DNA of 9,339 nucleotides from CAZADH01 sp964483805. GTDB taxonomy: Bacteria; Muiribacteriota; Ozemobacteria; Ozemobacterales; Ozemobacteraceae. The stretch's first letter is position 1; every line of letters starts with the position of its first letter. Below the pieces are notes generated by a model. That model ran no database searches and was not told where the DNA came from. It saw nothing but the letters and a program-made list of their open reading frames with translations. Below, in pieces: positions 1-5,992 of the stretch. Position numbers and translations under genes: made by a program. The stretch covers positions 1 to 9,339 of the forward strand of contig CAZADH010000250.1 in the NCBI GenBank assembly GCA_964483805.1. Direction: 5' to 3'.

Positions 1-70
1 CGGCAGTCGAAGGCGCGCCAGCCGCCCCCGTCACTGACCCAAGAATCCGCTGCCAATCGCGCCCGCCCGC

Positions 71-100
71 TTGACACCGTTTTGCGGGCTATGCTACTAA
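71..100 (+). promoter_or_regulatory. Candidate sigma70 promoter of the HU gene
   Basis: A perfect -35 box TTGACA lies at 71-76. Eighteen bases later is TACTAA (95-100), preceded by TG at 92-93, which would act as an extended -10. The -10 hexamer itself is weak (three of six consensus positions). TATGCT at 90-95 matches better, but its 13-base spacing is too short. Transcription would start near 107, giving a leader of about 40 nt before the HU start codon. Inferred from sequence pattern only. Confidence 0.5.
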
Positions 101-147
101 CTGGCGAGAAATCGCGGTCACCGCGAAACAAAGCGAGGAGGCACCCC

Positions 148-423
148 ATGAACAAGCAAGAGTTGGTTAAAGAGCTCATCAAGAAAGCCAAGATTACGAA
201 CGTCGAAGCCGACAAATTCCTCAAGGCTTTTGTCGATTCGGTCAAAGCGACCCTCAAGGGCCACGGCAAAGTGCAACTGGTCGGTTTCGGCTCGTTCACC
301 ACGATCACCCGCTCCGCCCGCGTCGGCGTCAATCCGCAGACCAAGAAGAAGATCAACATCCCGGCCCGCCGCACCCCGAAGTTCGTCGCCGGCAAAGGCC
401 TGAAAGCGCTCTTCAAGAAGTAA
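148..423 (+). CDS. HU/IHF-family DNA-binding protein
   Basis: A 91-residue protein of the bacterial HU/IHF family: small basic dimers that bend DNA and compact the nucleoid. The length is typical. The N-terminal helical dimerisation part is residues 1-40. The conserved GFGSF turn is at 46-50, the arm carries R-x-A-R-x-G followed by N-P at 62-63 (Pro63 is the position that intercalates into DNA), then I-P-A at 71-73 and the closing G-K-x-L-K at 82-86. The ATG at 148 is chosen because AGGAGG (136-141) lies 6 nt upstream and the protein begins with the usual MNKQEL-type start; an upstream in-frame ATG at 91 would add a tail foreign to the family and overlap the promoter. It stands alone between its own promoter and a strong hairpin, so it is probably monocistronic. 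Sequence cannot separate HU from IHF-like paralogues here. Confidence 0.95.
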   Translation: MNKQELVKELIKKAKITNVEADKFLKAFVDSVKATLKGHGKVQLVGFGSFTTITRSARVGVNPQTKKKINIPARRTPKFVAGKGLKALFKK

Positions 424-438
424 TCGGCCGCACCCGGC

Positions 439-474
439 AAACAGGGCGGCACCGACAATCGGGCTGCCCTGTTT
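439..474 (+). terminator. Hairpin terminator after the HU gene
   Basis: AAACAGGGCGGC (439-450) pairs with GCTGCCCTGTTT (463-474) over 12 bp with one G-U wobble. Inside it CCGA (452-455) pairs with TCGG (459-462) around a 3-nt CAA loop, leaving A451 as a bulge. The 16-bp stem starts 16 nt after the HU stop codon. It ends in TTT followed by CGCTGT, so the U tract is short, but position and stem strength make it the natural HU terminator. Confidence 0.8.
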
Positions 475-487
475 CGCTGTGGGGGAG

Positions 488-1350
488 ATGTCATTGAACG
501 TATTTACACTGACCGCCGCCGAGCTGAAGACGCACAATCCTGAACTCAGCCCGGTGTTGCTGCCGCTGGGGCCGACGCAACAGCACGGCCCGCACCTGCC
601 GCTGGGCACCTCGTTCATGCTGGCCGAGGGCATCGCGGCCGGGGTTTCACGCGCCCTGAAGGCCCAGAATCTGACGCCGCTGGTGGCGCCGTCGTTGCCG
701 TATGCGGCGGCCGAACTGACCATGGGCCTGCCCGGGTGTTTCTCGGTCAACGCCCGTGTCTTCGCCGAGTTTCTCTACGCGGCAAGCGCGATCACCACCG
801 CCCGGAACAGGCGTTCCACCGCGAGGGTTATCGCTGGTTCGCCGTCATCAACCACCACCTGTCGCTCGATCACCTCAAGGCGATGGCCGAGGCCATCAAA
901 GACCTCAACAAACTGCCGGGGTTCGTGGCCTTCGATCCGCTTACGCCCTGGCTACTCGGGCGCCGACCGGCCCTCGAAGAAGCTTTACGACGTATGGACC
1001 TCGACCCGAGCAGCGAAATCTTCGCCGACGTCGTCGCCACCTCGGCGGTCATGTATCTCGACCCGACGTTGGTGAAGAGCGATCTGCTGCCCAAGCTGCG
1101 GCCGTTCCTCGCCAGCCTGAGCTGGGAGACGCTGAAGGGTCATTTCACCCTCAAACAGATGGGCGCGACCGAGGGTTTCATCGGCACGCCGAGCGCTGCC
1201 GACGCCCGCCTCGGCGAGTGGTATCTCGACACCACGGCCGCGGTGGTCGCCGAAACCGTGCGCCATGCGATGCAGGGCAATCCGCCGCCGTCACTGCCGA
1301 TGGTCGTACGCCTGCTCATGCGCCTCGTCGACCTCGAGGACGCCGGGTAA
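488..1350 (+). pseudogene. Creatininase-family protein, frameshifted
   Basis: Two overlapping reading frames together encode one creatininase-family (amidohydrolase) protein of about 287 residues. The first frame gives LPLGPTQQHGPHLPLGTS (residues 25-42), the family signature. The second continues from about 790 with VINHHLSLDH (from 844), the site of the usual N-G-H motif, and runs uninterrupted to a stop at 1350. The frame change falls between about 779 and 790 and fits loss of one base; there is no slippery heptamer. Known family members are metal-dependent hydrolases with ligands in E-Q-H-G and G-T-D. Here these read Q-Q-H-G and G-T-S, and the later H-A-G-x-x-E-T-S stretch reads F-A-D-V-V-A-T-S, so a metal site is doubtful even if the frame is intact. 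The start is uncertain: ATG 488 abuts the GGGGGAG sequence, TTG 494 has better spacing (6 nt), and GTG 479 has no site. It could be a pseudogene or a sequencing error. Confidence 0.75.
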
Positions 1351-1377
1351 CCGGCTGTCGTCGGTCATCCGGTCCAG

Positions 1378-3558
1378 GTGAGCCCCGACCCGCATTCGGT
1401 AGACTCTGGCACCGCCGTCACCGCTGAGATCAGCGCCCATCCTCGTTCGTCGGCATCATCGCCAGCCGCGACCGATCGCCGGCCGGGTCTGGTGCGTCCG
1501 TATTGGCTTATATTGCTTGCACTCGTGCAGTTCGCTGCCGTCGATCAATTGTGTCGCCTGCTCGAGCGGCAATGGACCGAAGCCGAGACCGGCCGACGCA
1601 CCCGCGCACTGGCGGCGAACCTCACCCGCCTCGCCGGGTTCACCGACCCGCTGAGCGAAGTCGATCGACGTTTGCAGCAACTGCTGGCGGCCCTGGCCGA
1701 GCAACCGCTCACGGCCGATATCGCCCGCGGGGAATTGGCCCGCCTCCGTTTTGGCGCTCCGGCGTTTCTCAACCTCGACGTCTACGATCGTGAGGGCCGC
1801 GCGCTGGCCGGTGTGGCCACCGGCACCCGACCCATGCGCAGCCTGCAGCAACGACTCTACGCGGCACTCATCGAGGCCGAGCGCACCGGTCGCCGCGACG
1901 CGTGGTCTCGCCAACGCGCACTCTTCTCGAGTTTCCTCGGTCCCCGCGACGGCGACCGCCTGTTCGAGGCACGCGGAAAACTCACACCGGTGCGTGTGTT
2001 CGGTCAAAAAGGGTGGGTCTTCTGGGCCCCGCTCACCTGGCAACCTCCCCCCGGCCCCAATACGCGCGGGGCATTGCCGCCCGAGGTGTTCCAGGGCGGG
2101 GTTCTGGCCTGGTTCACCGCCTCGATGATCCCGGCCGATCTGGGTTTGCGAGCCCAACTGGCAGCGTCGACCCGCCACGGCGCGGCCGACGACGAACGGT
2201 ATCTGTTGCTCACCCCCCGTCATGCCCGCTCGCGGCAACTGCCGCCGGCGGTGCGCCAGTGGTTGCGCGGTTCGCCGCACCAGCGCACCGGACTGCAGGC
2301 CGAAACGGTGTTCGTTGCCGGCCCACAACTGTGGTTCCTGCGGCCACTGACGGCGGGCGGGGTCCTGGCGGGCGTCGCTGAGCGCGGCGCTGCCCCGGTG
2401 GCCCCGGCCATCCCCTTTGTCGCGCGCTGGCTGGCGCTGCTGGCGATTCTCTACACGACCCATTCGTATTTATATCGTCAATATAGTGTGCATATTGTTG
2501 CCGCTCGACCGGCCTGGTCTGTCGTGATCCTGGCGTTGCTCGGCGTGTCGTTGCTCGCCGGCCTGCTCGTGCCGGCCGCCCATCGCGAGGCGATCAACTG
2601 GCAACGCGATCGGGTGCAACTGGCGCTCGACGCCGTCGATCAGGAGATGGCCCTGCTCGAGCCCCGCTTTGCCCGCTTCCTCGGTCGCTTCGCCGCCAGT
2701 CCATTGCTGCTGTCCGATCGGTGGGCCGAACTGCGCCGTGCCTGGCAACGCGGTGCGGCCGCCGGCCCAATCCAACGGGTGCTCCTGTTCGATCCGCAAG
2801 GACGGATCGTGCTCGACCTGGCCCCCACGGCGAGCCGTGCGCCGGGCGACTCCGGCGAACCGGATCCCGGCGAGAAGATGCCGCCGATGCTGCAGAAGAT
2901 GGTCGGCGGCATGGTTCGGCAGGCCTGGACCACGATCGTCGGATCGGGCAAACTGACACCCTTTTCGCTCGACGCCATGGTCGATGGGGTTGCCGAAATG
3001 ATGGTCGGTCCCGCGCAACGGCTGATGATCATGGATGCCCTCACCGCCGTCGACCGCTTGCAGACGCTCGCGTTGGGCAACAGCGTGCGCATCCAGTTGT
3101 TCACGAGTGTTTTGCGCGATCGCCACGGCACGCCCCGCCACTTCCTTCTGGTCGTCGGCGACACCCGCGCCCTCGTGCGCCGACTGCTGCGCCGCGCGAT
3201 CGATGCACGCACCAGCGCCGGTCGCGGCATCCAATTGGGGTATCTCAGCGCCAATCCCGACGAAATGCCCTACCCGATCGCGTTGACGCGCTATCCCTTC
3301 TTGACCGCACTGCGCGCCGATCTCGTCGCCGACCGCCCCCACCGCCGCGACGACGATGCGCGCACGTTCGGCGACGACCGGTGGTTGGTGGGGACCCTCG
3401 CGTTGCAGCACTGGCCCGGGCACGAACTCATCGCCATGGGCACCCTCGATGCCGCCGATGCCGAGCGAAACCGTGCGGGGGCTTCCATGCTGATGGTGGC
3501 GTTGGCGGTCGCGCTGACGCTGTGCCCACCCCCGCGACATCGGGGGGGCTGTCCCTAG
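1378..3558 (+). CDS. Multi-pass membrane sensor-like protein, probably truncated
   Basis: A 726-residue protein I cannot assign to a named family. Membrane helices are visible at about residues 41-58, 345-361 and 379-400, and a short one at 702-715. The layout is helix, a loop of about 285 residues, two helices, a second loop of about 300 residues, then a helix. Both loops contain a PAS/Cache-like strand pattern (NLDVYDREGRALAG at 132-145 and LLFDPQGRIVLDLA at 469-482), which suggests a double extracytoplasmic sensor. Receptors with this layout normally continue into HAMP plus a kinase, GGDEF or phosphatase domain. Here the protein stops after about 15 hydrophobic residues with CPPPRHRGGCP, and its TAG stop lies in the repeat at 3543-3572, so the output domain appears lost. 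The GTG at 1378 has no ribosome site. GTG at 1492 (residue 39) would give a neat N-terminal signal anchor and would fit a TAGACT -10-like box at 1400-1405. Confidence 0.65.
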   Translation: MSPDPHSVDSGTAVTAEISAHPRSSASSPAATDRRPGLVRPYWLILLALVQFAAVDQLCRLLERQWTEAETGRRTRALAANLTRLAGFTDPLSEVDRRLQQLLAALAEQPLTADIARGELARLRFGAPAFLNLDVYDREGRALAGVATGTRPMRSLQQRLYAALIEAERTGRRDAWSRQRALFSSFLGPRDGDRLFEARGKLTPVRVFGQKGWVFWAPLTWQPPPGPNTRGALPPEVFQGGVLAWFTASMIPADLGLRAQLAASTRHGAADDERYLLLTPRHARSRQLPPAVRQWLRGSPHQRTGLQAETVFVAGPQLWFLRPLTAGGVLAGVAERGAAPVAPAIPFVARWLALLAILYTTHSYLYRQYSVHIVAARPAWSVVILALLGVSLLAGLLVPAAHREAINWQRDRVQLALDAVDQEMALLEPRFARFLGRFAASPLLLSDRWAELRRAWQRGAAAGPIQRVLLFDPQGRIVLDLAPTASRAPGDSGEPDPGEKMPPMLQKMVGGMVRQAWTTIVGSGKLTPFSLDAMVDGVAEMMVGPAQRLMIMDALTAVDRLQTLALGNSVRIQLFTSVLRDRHGTPRHFLLVVGDTRALVRRLLRRAIDARTSAGRGIQLGYLSANPDEMPYPIALTRYPFLTALRADLVADRPHRRDDDARTFGDDRWLVGTLALQHWPGHELIAMGTLDAADAERNRAGASMLMVALAVALTLCPPPRHRGGCP

Positions 3559-3572
3559 GGTCTGTCCCCCAT
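3543..3572. repeat. GC-rich tandem/palindromic repeat, copy 1
   Basis: Two copies of GGGTCTGTCCC separated by TA, centred on the palindrome CCCTAGGG and flanked by G and C runs. The 30-nt stretch matches 5913-5942 at 29 of 30 positions, in the same orientation; the difference is G at 3548 against T at 5918. The TAG in its core is the stop codon of the upstream sensor-like gene. The diguanylate cyclase on the other strand ends 5 nt beyond it. A run of five C (3529-3533) facing seven G (3542-3548) just upstream could add a hairpin, so the site may end transcription from both sides. It resembles REP-type repeats; family membership is inferred. Confidence 0.8.
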
Positions 3573-3576
3573 GCCG

Positions 3577-5220
3577 CTATGCCGGGTCGCCGGCGCGGCG
3601 ACCGGGGACGGGGTTTTCGGCCGGTGGTTGGGCGTAACTCACGGCGCCTTCAGGTACCGGCAGCGACGAAACCCGGTTGCGACCGTGTTCTTTCGACTGG
3701 TACAGCGCCATGTCGGCCGACTTGATCAGGGCATCGGGTTGGTTCGCGTGCTCGGGATACACCGCAACGCCGAACGATGCGGTGATCTTGATGATCTGCG
3801 CGTTGTGCTCGATATGCTCGGCCTCGATGGTGCGGCGAATCCGCTCGGCCAGCGTGGTCGCACCGGTCAGATCGGTCTCGGGCAGGACCACGGCAAACTC
3901 TTCGCCGCCGTATCGTGCCGGCAAATCGTGGGTGCGAATGGATTTGCGCACGATCGAGGCAACTTTCTTGAGCACCTCGTCGCCCAACTGGTGTCCGTAA
4001 TTGTCGTTGAACTTCTTGAAATGATCGATGTCGATCATCACCAGCGCCAACGGACGCTTGAACCGCTCGGCCCGCTTCACTTCGTCGAACAGCCGTTGTT
4101 TGAAGTAGCGATGTAAATACAAACGTGTCATGCCGTCGGTGATCGCCTGCTCGTAGAGCTTGGCGTTCTTCACCGCCGCGCCAAGCTGCACCGCAAACAC
4201 GGTGGTCAAGCGCAGGTCGCGTTCGGAAAACTCTTTCTCGCCGACCTTGTGACAAAGGTGCATGATGCCGAGAAACTCACCGCCACTCAAAATCGGCACG
4301 GCAATGAACGACTCGCCAAACAGCTCGATGTCTTTCTGGATCTCGGCCGGCAACGCCGGGTCAGGCGTGTGCTTGACCTTCATCGCCTCTTTCTTCTGGT
4401 AGATCTCGGTCGCCAACTTCGAACTGTCGAGCGCCAATTCTTCGGGCAGGTCGACATATTCGCCGCGGTGGCTCTTGAGCACGAACTGATTGCGCTCCTC
4501 GTCGAGCAGCCACACCGACGCCCGCGAGACTTCGGTGATTTCGGAAGTCGCATTGATGGCCATCTCGAGGAGGCCCTGCAACTGCAGCTCGGTGGCGATC
4601 ATCTGCGTCGCCTGATACAACACCGACACTTCTTGGATCTTCTCGTCGAGCTTGTTGTTCGTCTCGCGCAGTTCCTGCAACAACAGGAAGTTGTTGATGG
4701 CAACCGCGATGTTGCGAGACAGCGTGGTCAGGAAGTTGACCTGCTTCTGATCGAACGTCGCCTTCTGCAAACGTTGGCCAACCACCACCAACCCGATCAG
4801 CTTCTCGCGGACCTTCAGAATCGTGAAATATCCGAGGTTGTCGCCGGCGAAGTGCTCGTTGATCTGCTTGAGGAACGGCAGCTCGTTGGACGCGAAAGTC
4901 AGCGGCTCGTTGATTTTCTCGAGGGCGTTGATCTCAGCAGCGTCGATCTTGAATGCCGCGGTCTTGGTCGATAGCTTCCAGCCGCAACGCAAGTTCATGT
5001 TGCCACTCGGGGCATCGAAAATGAAAATGCCTCCTTTGGACACGCCAAGCGTGCCCATCAGGAGGTGTAGGAGCGACTTGAGTTGCTGATCGAAACTGGT
5101 GACGCGACACAGCTCGTCGCCGATGTCACTCAGGGCGCCGAGGACGTACTCGTAGCGGAGAGACTCCTGCTGGTGGCGTTGGACCAGCTCTTCGAGCTCA
5201 CTAACCGGTCGATCGGTCAT
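3577..5220 (-). CDS. Diguanylate cyclase, GAF-GAF-GGDEF
   Basis: A 547-residue soluble protein expected to make cyclic-di-GMP from two GTP. Two GAF-type sensor domains are seen at about residues 20-180 and 200-355, joined by a charged helical linker (181-200) likely to be coiled coil. The GGDEF domain spans about 355-517. It has the metal Asp397 in MIDIDHFKKFND, the guanine-contacting Asn405, the active-site motif GGEEF at 438-442 in an R-Y-G-G-E-E-F context, and the inhibitory-site motif R-T-H-D at 429-432, five residues before GGEEF, so product inhibition is expected. No membrane helix or signal peptide is present; the signal must be cytoplasmic. The C-terminal 30 residues are a Pro-rich tail. 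Its ATG overlaps the stop of the STAS gene in an ATGA, so translation is probably coupled. Sampled rows are about 53% GC, well below the flanking genes. Confidence 0.95.
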   Translation of the reverse strand: MTDRPVSELEELVQRHQQESLRYEYVLGALSDIGDELCRVTSFDQQLKSLLHLLMGTLGVSKGGIFIFDAPSGNMNLRCGWKLSTKTAAFKIDAAEINALEKINEPLTFASNELPFLKQINEHFAGDNLGYFTILKVREKLIGLVVVGQRLQKATFDQKQVNFLTTLSRNIAVAINNFLLLQELRETNNKLDEKIQEVSVLYQATQMIATELQLQGLLEMAINATSEITEVSRASVWLLDEERNQFVLKSHRGEYVDLPEELALDSSKLATEIYQKKEAMKVKHTPDPALPAEIQKDIELFGESFIAVPILSGGEFLGIMHLCHKVGEKEFSERDLRLTTVFAVQLGAAVKNAKLYEQAITDGMTRLYLHRYFKQRLFDEVKRAERFKRPLALVMIDIDHFKKFNDNYGHQLGDEVLKKVASIVRKSIRTHDLPARYGGEEFAVVLPETDLTGATTLAERIRRTIEAEHIEHNAQIIKITASFGVAVYPEHANQPDALIKSADMALYQSKEHGRNRVSSLPVPEGAVSYAQPPAENPVPGRRAGDPA

Positions 5221-5573
5221 GAGGCCTTGAAGGTGGTAACCGCCTGCTCCTCGGTATCAAAGGCCTGCGCAAATTGCAGCAAACCCATCATATAGAATGT
5301 CTTGCGGTTGGTCGGGGTCATGTTCGTGAAGGCAAGCGCGCCGCCGTCTTCTTCGATCGCCTCGATGATGCCGATCAGGATCGAAATCCCGATGCTGTTG
5401 ATCAACGGCGACTTCTCGAGGTTGATCACGATCTTCTTCACACCCTTTTTGAGGTGTTCGGAACAGACCGTATCAACTTGCTCGGCGCCCAGGTCGTTGA
5501 GATAACCCTGGGTTTTAATGATGAGGATTGGTCCGTCGACTTTGTGCTCGAGCGAGAAATCTTCAGCCATCAT
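5217..5573 (-). CDS. STAS-domain protein, anti-sigma factor antagonist type
   Basis: A 118-residue single STAS domain of the SpoIIAA/RsbV type. These proteins bind an anti-sigma or serine kinase partner and are switched by phosphorylation of one Ser. The central beta-strand KKIVINLEK (46-54) leads into S-P-L-I-N-S-I-G-I-S (55-64). This is the phosphorylation loop, where classic members read D-S-S-G. Ser60 sits at the phosphorylated position, the preceding Asp is Asn59, and the second Ser is Ile61, so phosphorylation is possible but not proven. The helix after it and the final TEEQAVTTF segment fit the fold. Two consecutive ATG codons begin the gene (5573 and 5570); no strong ribosome site is seen, only GGGGG about 11 nt upstream. 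It is the first gene of a two-gene operon with the diguanylate cyclase, so its partner may be that cyclase or a kinase or phosphatase elsewhere. Confidence 0.9.
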   Translation of the reverse strand: MMAEDFSLEHKVDGPILIIKTQGYLNDLGAEQVDTVCSEHLKKGVKKIVINLEKSPLINSIGISILIGIIEAIEEDGGALAFTNMTPTNRKTFYMMGLLQFAQAFDTEEQAVTTFKAS

Positions 5574-5602
5574 GTAGCATCTGACCCCCGAAAAGATGAC
5601 TC

Positions 5603-5631
5603 ATACTAGCAGATCACTCTGGGGTTTGCAA
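5603..5631 (-). promoter_or_regulatory. Candidate promoter of the STAS/diguanylate cyclase operon
   Basis: On the minus strand TTGCAA (5631-5626) and TAGTAT (5608-5603) are 17 nt apart, each matching the sigma70 consensus at four of six positions. Transcription would start near 5596, about 23 nt before the STAS start codon. Pattern match only. Confidence 0.4.
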
Positions 5632-5648
5632 ATCTCAAAGCAACATTC

Positions 5649-5677
5649 TCGCCAATGCGATTAACAGGCGCTATCAT
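5649..5677 (+). promoter_or_regulatory. Candidate promoter of the tautomerase gene
   Basis: TCGCCA (5649-5654, four of six matches to TTGACA) and TATCAT (5672-5677, five of six matches to TATAAT) are 17 nt apart. Transcription would start near 5684 and give a leader of about 41 nt ending in a perfect AAGGAGG ribosome site (5712-5718). It lies back to back with the minus-strand promoter at 5603-5631, so one regulator could act on both. Pattern match only. Confidence 0.45.
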
Positions 5678-5724
5678 CTGGTCATGACGCAGGATTCCAT
5701 CCACAGTCTTTAAGGAGGCGCAAC

Positions 5725-5904
5725 ATGCCGGTCATTGAGGTCAAGGTCATGGGCAAGCTTTCGGAAGGCCAAAAAAAGGAGATCGCCAAGAACTTCACCG
5801 ACACCATGGAGAAGGTCGCGGGCAAACCCAAAGACTACACCTACATCATCTTCACCGAGGTCTCCCCGACTCACTGGGCCCACAAAGGCGAGCTATTCGG
5901 CTGA
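5725..5904 (+). CDS. 4-oxalocrotonate tautomerase-family protein
   Basis: A 59-residue protein beginning Met-Pro, the mark of the tautomerase superfamily, in which Pro1 becomes the catalytic base after Met removal. The pattern P-V-I-E-V-K-V, then G-K-L-S-E-G-Q-K-K-E-I, and a second strand Y-I-I-F-T-E-V follows the beta-alpha-beta fold of 4-oxalocrotonate tautomerase and DmpI-like proteins, and the length is usual. AAGGAGG (5712-5718) is a perfect ribosome site 6 nt from the ATG. Differences from the canonical enzyme: Arg11 is replaced by Lys or Leu depending on alignment, Arg39 by Tyr39 (mature numbering), and the Phe50 site appears to be Trp. The two arginines bind the dicarboxylate substrate, so true 4-oxalocrotonate activity is unlikely and the substrate is unknown. 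No catechol pathway genes are adjacent. It is divergent from the STAS gene and followed 8 nt later by the second GC-rich repeat. Confidence 0.88.
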   Translation: MPVIEVKVMGKLSEGQKKEIAKNFTDTMEKVAGKPKDYTYIIFTEVSPTHWAHKGELFG

Positions 5905-5912
5905 CCTGGGTA

Positions 5913-5942
5913 GGGGGTCTGTCCCTAGGGTCTGTCCCCCAT
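5913..5942. repeat. GC-rich tandem/palindromic repeat, copy 2
   Basis: Same element as at 3543-3572, in direct orientation: two GGGTCTGTCCC units with TA between, the palindrome CCCTAGGG at 5923-5930, and outer runs of five G and five C that can pair. It starts 8 nt after the tautomerase stop codon, where it could act as a transcription end. Both copies therefore sit at gene 3' ends. The 2.3 kb between the copies holds the diguanylate cyclase, STAS and tautomerase genes. Confidence 0.8.
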
Positions 5943-5955
5943 CCACATTTTGTCC

Positions 5956-5983
5956 TTGAAAAAGGGGGCGCGACCCGTATCTT
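5956..5983 (+). promoter_or_regulatory. Candidate promoter of the membrane protein gene
   Basis: TTGAAA (5956-5961, five of six matches) and TATCTT (5978-5983, four of six) are 16 nt apart. The predicted start of transcription, near 5990, is only a few bases before the ATG at 5993, so the message would be nearly leaderless. Pattern match only. Confidence 0.4.
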
Positions 5984-5992
5984 CGTCGGCGC

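Noticed and set aside
3..74. Possible C-terminal tail of an upstream gene in frame 3, ending in TGA at 72-74
   Set aside because: Only 23 residues, Pro/Ala-rich and without a recognisable motif; its stop lies in the HU -35 box. Cannot be supported without upstream sequence.
82..147. N-terminal extension of the HU protein
   Set aside because: Foreign to the family, lacks a ribosome site, and overlaps the promoter; the start at 148 has AGGAGG at good spacing.
118..750. Long open frame on the minus strand across HU and the creatininase start
   Set aside because: Shadow of the HU gene: the opposite strand clearly encodes conserved HU residues and a strong terminator lies inside it.
779..795. 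Programmed ribosomal frameshift in the creatininase gene
   Set aside because: No X-XXY-YYZ slippery heptamer or homopolymer at the junction.
2470..3540. 356-codon minus-strand frame opposite the sensor gene
   Set aside because: Composition is that of antisense to a GC-rich gene (Gln, His, Gly and Arg rich), with no motif; the plus strand shows coherent membrane helices.
4249..4974. 241-codon plus-strand frame opposite the diguanylate cyclase
   Set aside because: Antisense of well-conserved GAF coding sequence; Leu/Gln/Arg/Asp-rich low complexity.
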